Shown: in pieces, positions 58,822-64,000 of the stretch
How positions within the stretch are numbered: the first letter of the stretch is position 1
Layout: each line of letters starts with the position of its first letter
Source: a virus
Strand: one strand, 5' to 3'
Virus record (IMG/VR): IMGVR_UViG_3300042908_001106
Coordinates: 1-64,000 of that record
Length of the DNA: 64,000 nt
Notes under the pieces: generated by a model
Databases searched by the model: none
The model's input: the letters and a program-made list of their open reading frames with translations, nothing else
What the model was told of the DNA's origin: nothing
Program-made: the position numbers and the translations under genes

Positions 58822-59409
58822 ATGGACATCAACTTTTTGACAAAACAGATCCAAGACCTTCAAGCTTACTTCACCGCCTTGCAAAACCTGTCCCCACGGA
58901 CTCTCAAGGCGTGGTGTGTCCACTTCTCGGAAAACCTATCAGAACAGGAATTAGAGTTAGCCGTTGATCGGGCGCTCATCAACTACGGGTGCAACCACGA
59001 CCTATCAGCCAAGGAATTAGTCGAACTAGCCAAGGGTTCGGACAAAGCAGCAATCCTAGACCGATGGGCAAAAACCTTGGAGGCGATCGCTAATAATTCC
59101 TTGGCCGACTTGGATGACGCTACCCAGTACGCGATCACTCAACTTGGTGGGATGTCCTACCTCGGATCACTCCCTAACGCCACACTTCAAGGCTTGAGTT
59201 TCAACTTTCAAACCCACGTCCAAAAATATTGGCAATCCCCCCCCAAAGAATTTGAGCGCCCGGTTGTGATCATCCCTCGTGAGCAAATTGAATTTAAACC
59301 CTCTCACCTCAAGCCACAAATTTCGGAGGAACAACGGGTAAAAAATCAGGAATTTCTAAATAACCTGATCGCCACAAAAATGAATAAAAACTTAAATGGA
59401 GCGAAATAA
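58822..59409 (+). CDS. Putative helicase loader-like protein
   Basis: 195 residues from ATG 58822. A helical N-terminal region (LTKQIQDLQAYFTALQNLS, AWCVHFSENLSEQELELAV) with no P-loop. It lies directly before dnaB and overlaps it by one base. The N-terminal part resembles the winged or helical domains of phage loaders; inference from context. Confidence 0.6.
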   Translation: MDINFLTKQIQDLQAYFTALQNLSPRTLKAWCVHFSENLSEQELELAVDRALINYGCNHDLSAKELVELAKGSDKAAILDRWAKTLEAIANNSLADLDDATQYAITQLGGMSYLGSLPNATLQGLSFNFQTHVQKYWQSPPKEFERPVVIIPREQIEFKPSHLKPQISEEQRVKNQEFLNNLIATKMNKNLNGAK

Positions 59410-60725
59410 TGGAAACAATAATCATGCAAAATGTTGAGGCAGAACAAGCCGTTTTGGGAGCGATTCTCTTAGACCCCGAAGCTATGGGGCGAGTTGCGGA
59501 AACGCTAACTGCTAAATCCTTTTCGCTGCGATCGCATCAAACAATCTACAAAGCAGCTTTAGCATTACATTCCGAGGGAATAACCACGGATTTAATGACC
59601 GTCACTACCTGGTTATCCGATCAGAAATTACTTGAAAAAGCCGGGGGACAATTAGGATTAACCCAATTATTAGACCGCACAGTTTCAGCAGTTAACATTG
59701 ATCAATACGGGCTGTTAATTGCCGATAAGCAAACTCGAAGAAACCTAATTGAATCTGCCCATAAAATTATTGAATTGGCAGAAGATACCAGTCAACCTTT
59801 AGAGACAATTCTCCAAAAGTCAGAGGAACAAATTGCCAATATTTCCCAATCAAAATCACAACAGGATTTAGTTTCGATTGGTGAAACTTTAATTGATACC
59901 TTTCAAGAAATTGAAGACCGGAGCGAAAGCAAGATTCCCCCCGGCGTTCCCTCTGGATTTTATGACCTCGATGCTATGACTGGAGGATTCCAACACACCG
60001 ACTTAATTATTGTGGCAGGAAGACCTGCAATGGGCAAATCGAGTTTGGCTTTAAATTTTGGATATAACATTGCCAAAAAAGGGCTACCCGTTGCAGTGTT
60101 TAGTTTGGAGATGTCCAAAGATCAATTAGTCCAAAGACTATTATCTAGTGAAGCCAAAATCGAAAGTAACCGCATCCGTTCGGGAAATATCCAACAAGAG
60201 GAATGGGAGCCGCTAACAGAAGCAATTAGCAAGTTAGCAGAATTACCGATTTTTATTGACGACACATCGAACCCCACCGTTTCAAAAATCAAGAAAGAAT
60301 CTCAAAAACTGAAAGCCGATAATGATGGAAAACTGGGATTAATCCTAATAGATTATCTGCAATTAATGGACGGAGGAAGTGATAATCGGGTGCAAGAATT
60401 GTCAAGAATTACACGGGGATTAAAGGGAATGGCAAAAGATTTAAACGTTCCTGTAGTTGTCCTGTCTCAGTTGAGTCGTAGCGTCGAACAGCGCACCAAT
60501 AAACGCCCAATGCTTTCAGACTTGAGAGAATCGGGCTCAATTGAACAAGACGCGGACTTAGTAATGATGATCTATCGAGATGATTATTATAATCCCAACA
60601 CTTCGGACGCGGGAATAGCTGAATTAATTTTAGCTAAACATCGCAACGGCCCCACCGGAACAGTTAAGTTATTATTCGATTCTCAATTTACCCAATTTAA
60701 AAATTTAGTACGGGGGATGAACTAA
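59409..60725 (+). CDS. dnaB: Replicative DNA helicase DnaB
   Basis: 438 residues, full length for DnaB. N-terminal domain (NVEAEQAVLGAILLDPEAM), linker, RecA-like ATPase: GRPAMGKSSLALN (Walker A), FSLEMSKDQLVQRLLS, LILIDYLQLMDG (Walker B), VVVLSQLSRSVEQR, LRESGSIEQDADLVMMIYR, LAKHRNGPTGTV. Unwinds DNA at the phage replication fork. Confidence 0.97.
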   Translation: METIIMQNVEAEQAVLGAILLDPEAMGRVAETLTAKSFSLRSHQTIYKAALALHSEGITTDLMTVTTWLSDQKLLEKAGGQLGLTQLLDRTVSAVNIDQYGLLIADKQTRRNLIESAHKIIELAEDTSQPLETILQKSEEQIANISQSKSQQDLVSIGETLIDTFQEIEDRSESKIPPGVPSGFYDLDAMTGGFQHTDLIIVAGRPAMGKSSLALNFGYNIAKKGLPVAVFSLEMSKDQLVQRLLSSEAKIESNRIRSGNIQQEEWEPLTEAISKLAELPIFIDDTSNPTVSKIKKESQKLKADNDGKLGLILIDYLQLMDGGSDNRVQELSRITRGLKGMAKDLNVPVVVLSQLSRSVEQRTNKRPMLSDLRESGSIEQDADLVMMIYRDDYYNPNTSDAGIAELILAKHRNGPTGTVKLLFDSQFTQFKNLVRGMN

Positions 60726-61154
60726 ATGGATAGACTTGGTTGGGAAGACTTAGGAAGTATTATCAATTGGTTTTACGAACAACAGAGACAAGGTAAAACT
60801 TCCTTTAAAGTTCAAGAAATGCGCGATAAGTTTAACCTGAATATCGCAAACGCAAATACCAGAATAAAACGGTTTCTTAAGTTTGGAATCATTAAACCAC
60901 TAACTTATGGCAGATACGAAATCGAACCACTGTCAGAAGAAAGAATCCAGGAGATTAAAGACAAAATCATCCCCCCTAATCCCATTTTTAAAACCTATTA
61001 TTTCAGGGGAAGACAACATACCGTCGAATGGATTTACAAAAACCAAAACCCCCCGATGACCCTCCAATATTTTGCTCAAAGACTTCAACGGGGTTGGTCA
61101 CTAAAGAAAGCTCTAGAAACACCGACCCGAAAATACAAAAAAGAGGTTAATTAA
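60726..61154 (+). CDS. Replication-module protein with DNA-binding repeats
   Basis: 142 residues. An N-terminal winged helix (KVQEMRDKFNLNIANANTRI) and a C-terminal segment (FRGRQHTVEWIYKNQ, FAQRLQRGWSLKKALETP) like the short DNA-binding repeats next to homing endonuclease domains, but with no nuclease. Starts right after the dnaB stop. Confidence 0.65.
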   Translation: MDRLGWEDLGSIINWFYEQQRQGKTSFKVQEMRDKFNLNIANANTRIKRFLKFGIIKPLTYGRYEIEPLSEERIQEIKDKIIPPNPIFKTYYFRGRQHTVEWIYKNQNPPMTLQYFAQRLQRGWSLKKALETPTRKYKKEVN

Positions 61155-61158
61155 CGCC

Positions 61159-61737
61159 ATGACCGCAGCAACCAAGAAGATATTTGAAAGACTTTTAAAA
61201 GTCGGTGACTGGGTAGAGATTGACCCCCACAAACACCGCCCAAACTATTTAATTAAGGGAACAGCTTGGCGGGTTGAGGGATTTAATTCAATAAAACAAA
61301 CCTGTCAAATAACTAACGAAAAAACAGGGAATTTACATAGATCGGAAACCCTAGATTTTGAGGAAGTTTCCGATTCATCCCCCTTCAAAAAAACCGACAT
61401 TGCCCAACTTAAAAGCGACCCTCGATATATTGGGCGGATTGTTAATTGTCGAAGAAATAAAATAACAATTGAATGGGCATGGGGTGGAGTCCGAGAATCC
61501 CTAGACTCGGACAAAATAAAGTTATTTGTTCGGATGGTCATGGGGGAACAAATATTGTTGGGTGATTATGCTTTTAAAGAAGGCGATCGCGTTCACACCA
61601 GTGATAAGAATTTTGGCAATGTGATTCTAACTGTTCGGGAGTGTTTACCATCTGGAATGGTTGAATTAATGGCTTCAAACAATCCCAGTTTAATCCTCCC
61701 CGGCTGTGGCTTAACAATTGTTGAGGAGGATTTCTAA
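61159..61737 (+). CDS. Uncharacterised protein upstream of methyltransferase
   Basis: 192 residues. Two SH3-like strand regions (VGDWVEIDPHKHRP, KEGDRVHTSDKNFGN) and several Trp/Gly turns. The stop overlaps the next ATG by one base (TAATG), so it is probably co-expressed with the methyltransferase. Confidence 0.65.
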   Translation: MTAATKKIFERLLKVGDWVEIDPHKHRPNYLIKGTAWRVEGFNSIKQTCQITNEKTGNLHRSETLDFEEVSDSSPFKKTDIAQLKSDPRYIGRIVNCRRNKITIEWAWGGVRESLDSDKIKLFVRMVMGEQILLGDYAFKEGDRVHTSDKNFGNVILTVRECLPSGMVELMASNNPSLILPGCGLTIVEEDF

Positions 61738-62771
61738 TGCTAACATTTGCAACATTATTTACAGGCGGTGGTGGCGCAGATTTAGGCCTAGAGTCAGCAG
61801 GATTTAAGTCTATCTGGGGAGTTGAGCGAGATCCTAAAATTGCTAAAGTTGCCCAAGTAAATCTCCCTAATACTAAAATATTTAATTCTTGCGTCGGTGA
61901 AATTCGCACTTATCTCATGGAACGGGTTGATTTGCTTTGGATGAGTCCCCCATGTCAGCAATATTCAATGGCGCGGCGTGGTGATATTCCCGATCACAAA
62001 GACAAAGATGCGGGGTTGTATTGTCGGGACTATATAGCTACATTAAACCCTCGATGGGTGGTTCTTGAGAATGTACCAGGATATGCTAAGTCGCCGACAT
62101 TTGAGGCGATATTGCGATCGCTGATTGATTGTGGATATCGCTACCATTGGTTGATTCTTGACGCGGCGGATTATGGGGTTCCGCAAAGCCGGAAACGATT
62201 AATCATGTGGGCAGTCAAAAACTCAGAACCCCTCCCATATTTTCCCGAATCAAAGCCTAGAAAGGGATGGTATCAAGCTATTAGTGATTTAATCCCTGAG
62301 ATGAATGATTGTGAGCTTGCAGACTGGCAGATTAAGCGACTGAATGAACTGGGTTGTTTACCAGAAAAAGCCTTGATTGATATTGGGAAACAACTCATTA
62401 GACAGGCTACAGTTCGGGAGTCAAACGATCCAAGTTTTACTATTGTGGGGGGTCACGTCAATTCGCACTCACCCATCCTGTTAATCCCCCGAGCGGGAGC
62501 CTGCATCAAGAATATTCTCCCGACTCCGCAGAACAAACCCTGCCCAACAATTCGAGCTATGGCATCGGGGCGGCATACCCACTGGGCGGACATCATGGAG
62601 GGAAGTCAAGTTAAACGAATTAGTCAGAAAGCGACGGCACGGCTTCAGACTTTCCCTGATGATTACAAACTCCCAGAAGCCAAATCTTTAAGCCAACAAA
62701 TAATCGGGAATGCAGTGCCGCCGTTGTTGGCTAAAGAATTAGGTCTGGCAATCTTAAAATCAATTAACTAA
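61737..62771 (+). CDS. Canonical C5-cytosine DNA methyltransferase
   Basis: 344 residues. Motif I FTGGGGADLGLESAGF at about 8-23, motif IV MSPPCQQYS with Cys73, motif VI LENV at 110-113, motif VIII QSRKRLIM, a target-recognition region, and motif X IGNAVPP with the usual Asn325. Unlike the enzyme at 29055, it keeps the invariant Asn, so plain 5-methylcytosine is the expected product. No restriction endonuclease is adjacent. Confidence 0.93.
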   Translation: MLTFATLFTGGGGADLGLESAGFKSIWGVERDPKIAKVAQVNLPNTKIFNSCVGEIRTYLMERVDLLWMSPPCQQYSMARRGDIPDHKDKDAGLYCRDYIATLNPRWVVLENVPGYAKSPTFEAILRSLIDCGYRYHWLILDAADYGVPQSRKRLIMWAVKNSEPLPYFPESKPRKGWYQAISDLIPEMNDCELADWQIKRLNELGCLPEKALIDIGKQLIRQATVRESNDPSFTIVGGHVNSHSPILLIPRAGACIKNILPTPQNKPCPTIRAMASGRHTHWADIMEGSQVKRISQKATARLQTFPDDYKLPEAKSLSQQIIGNAVPPLLAKELGLAILKSIN

Positions 62772-62773
62772 CC

Positions 62774-63217
62774 ATGAAAACATTAACTAAAGCCAAAACC
62801 AAACCCGCTAAAAAAGGATTTCAACCCGCCCAAAAAATTCATGCCAACGACCTCCACACATTCTCTTGTGAATGTCTCTGGTACGATGCTGCCACCGACG
62901 AGGAACTATTGACCGAATTGTGGACAGTCAAACTCGATAAACGGCGATTTAGAACGGATGTCCGGCAAGCCATTGTTACGGGGTTGATCTATTGTTTCCT
63001 GGAAACCCCAGAAGCAGTAGAGCGACATATTAACCGAGTATTTTTTTGGAATAATAAATCAAGGGCTTATGAGCCATTGGGGGCGGTGTCAGACTTGCCG
63101 ATGGACGGATCTAGTCCGGTTGATTTTGAAGCCGATCCGGTGGTGGCTTATGAGCGATTAAAAGCCCTTTGTGTCGAGATCGAAGTTATCAAGGTTGACG
63201 ATTGCTTTTGCTCTTGA
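62774..63217 (+). CDS. Uncharacterised protein
   Basis: 147 residues. Basic N-terminal 25 residues, then an alpha/beta domain (RFRTDVRQAIVTGLIYCFLETPEA, HINRVFFWNN) and a C-terminal EVIKVDDCFCS. Not recognised; ends the plus-strand replication operon. Confidence 0.65.
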   Translation: MKTLTKAKTKPAKKGFQPAQKIHANDLHTFSCECLWYDAATDEELLTELWTVKLDKRRFRTDVRQAIVTGLIYCFLETPEAVERHINRVFFWNNKSRAYEPLGAVSDLPMDGSSPVDFEADPVVAYERLKALCVEIEVIKVDDCFCS

Positions 63218-63246
63218 CTAATTTGATACTCAAGATGGAGTGATCG

Positions 63247-63402
63247 TCACCCTCCATTATTAATCCAATATCTGACCAATTCCGAGAGGGATAGACTTCT
63301 TGAGGATGCGATCGCCTCTAGCCTTTCCCTCTCAATCTCTGAAAGCATTACCAGAATAGCCTTTTGGCGTTTCTCGGCTTTTTTCCATTTACCCCTTGAC
63401 AT
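63247..63402 (-). CDS. Small CopG-like RHH protein
   Basis: 51 residues from ATG 63402; a start at 63489 would run across the opposite promoter. MSRGKWKKAEKRQK basic, then AILVMLSEIERERLEAIASS and LSLSELVRYWINN: ribbon-helix-helix pattern. May autoregulate the overlapping promoter. Confidence 0.65.
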   Translation of the reverse strand: MSRGKWKKAEKRQKAILVMLSEIERERLEAIASSRSLSLSELVRYWINNGG

Positions 63403-63424
63403 ATTTTTAAATTTTATATATGAT
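63396..63424 (+). promoter_or_regulatory. Sigma-70-type promoter
   Basis: TTGACA (63396-63401), 17-base A/T spacer, TATGAT (63419-63424). Preceded by ACCCC as in the other phage promoters. Drives the right-edge gene; overlaps the start codon of the minus-strand RHH gene. Confidence 0.8.
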
Positions 63425-63469
63425 TTAAGAATAACAAATTTATAGGGTCGCCACCAAATCGGGCTGAAT

Positions 63470-64000
63470 ATGAAAAACTCCACAACCACTGCCGCTCAAC
63501 TTTCTAAAAGAATCGCTCAACTAAATAGCTTGATTAGCAAGTTCCCCCGCGTCCGAAGCCTAATTCGGAAGTGGGCTTTTGAATTGACTGTTTTAGAGGG
63601 GCGGTTAGAAGCCCTGAAAGCGGTGGCGGTTGTGGAGACACCGAGGCAATTAACAATTTGGGATATGCCAGGACAAAAAATTGACTGGTTTTTTCCTCCC
63701 CTTGTGGGGTCGGAAAAGCAAATTCAGTGGGCGGATAAACTCCGCCGTGATTTTGCTAAATATTATTCATCTCTGGGTGGCGAACCTGGAGAGGGCGAAA
63801 TCAAAATCAAGAAAGCGGTAGGGATTGCAGTTTCAGCTAAATTCTGGATCGAAAACCGGGACTACTGTGAGCAAATATCCTGGGAAAATATGACCCAGGT
63901 TTTGAAGAAATTGGCTGCCTTGGTTGGGATTTGCCAACCTTGGTATAACGACTTGGATCAATCAGAATTTGAGGAAATTCTAAAAGCTAAAAAATCAATT
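63470..64000 (+). CDS. Uncharacterised protein, cut by right edge
   Basis: 177 codons visible from ATG 63470, open to the edge. N-terminal helices (AAQLSKRIAQLNSLISKF), a middle segment QLTIWDMPG, then a charged helical region (WADKLRRDFAKYYSS, KKAVGIAVSAKFWIE). Not recognised. Confidence 0.75.
   Translation, partial: MKNSTTTAAQLSKRIAQLNSLISKFPRVRSLIRKWAFELTVLEGRLEALKAVAVVETPRQLTIWDMPGQKIDWFFPPLVGSEKQIQWADKLRRDFAKYYSSLGGEPGEGEIKIKKAVGIAVSAKFWIENRDYCEQISWENMTQVLKKLAALVGICQPWYNDLDQSEFEEILKAKKSI

Noticed and set aside
1-64000. Complete lysis cassette, integrase or portal
   Set aside because: No convincing endolysin/holin pair, integrase catalytic motif or portal signature was seen; these may lie outside the window.

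Overview
The window looks like part of a large temperate tailed phage (siphovirus type), or a phage-plasmid, from a cyanobacterium. Support for the host comes from more than fifteen copies of the HIP1 octamer GCGATCGC spread through phage genes on both strands, moderate-to-low GC, and several small-protein types that I associate with filamentous or colonial cyanobacteria. I see no rRNA, tRNA, CRISPR array or complete insertion sequence. Portal and integrase genes are not visible. Both window edges cut genes: a terminase large subunit on the left and an unknown gene on the right.

Layout. 1-5.5 kb (mostly minus): terminase large subunit (partial), small virion-associated genes, a fibre-tip-like protein and a 939-aa tail hub/baseplate-like protein. 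5.6-16.8 kb (plus): a tail gene, a lipoprotein and a 3,337-aa tape-measure protein that carries an ADP-ribosyltransferase-like domain. 16.8-28.4 kb (minus, two small plus genes inside): regulators with structured leaders, then head-tail connectors, tail tube, a duplicated-domain fibre protein, major capsid protein with an N-terminal scaffold region, a protease-like protein, a Mu-F-like minor head protein and a putative small terminase. 28.5-32.2 kb (plus): ParB-like protein, C5-cytosine methyltransferase, asparagine-synthetase-like amidotransferase and a CmoA-like carboxy-SAM synthase. 32.2-35 kb: antirepressor and small regulators under shared promoter/operator sequences. 35-39 kb (plus): receptor-binding/fibre module with a GH10-like glycosidase. 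39-42 kb: adenine methyltransferase, RuvC-like resolvase and small genes. 42-50 kb (minus): a membrane-complex cluster with an FtsK/HerA-like ATPase fused to a GIY-YIG domain, a rhomboid protease and many tiny membrane proteins. 50-56.5 kb (minus): about twenty small early or regulatory genes. 57-63 kb (plus): replication module with initiator, putative loader, DnaB helicase and a second, canonical C5 methyltransferase.

Main proposal. The operon at 28.5-32.2 kb encodes all activities expected for a cytosine hypermodification. A CmoA-like enzyme would make carboxy-S-adenosylmethionine (Cx-SAM). The adjacent C5 methyltransferase would transfer carboxymethyl to cytosine. The asparagine-synthetase-like enzyme would amidate the carboxylate, giving 5-carbamoylmethylcytosine. 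The methyltransferase has Arg in place of the nearly invariant Asn of motif X (GRAVPP instead of GNAVPP). That is the position where, as I recall, a single basic substitution in M.MpeI confers Cx-SAM use. The second C5 methyltransferase in the same window keeps GNAVPP and acts as an internal control.

Other notable points are the ADP-ribosyltransferase-like domain inside the tape measure, a structured leader element present three times with compensatory base changes, a 19-bp palindromic operator lying between -35 and -10 of several promoters, and the FtsK-GIY-YIG membrane cluster.
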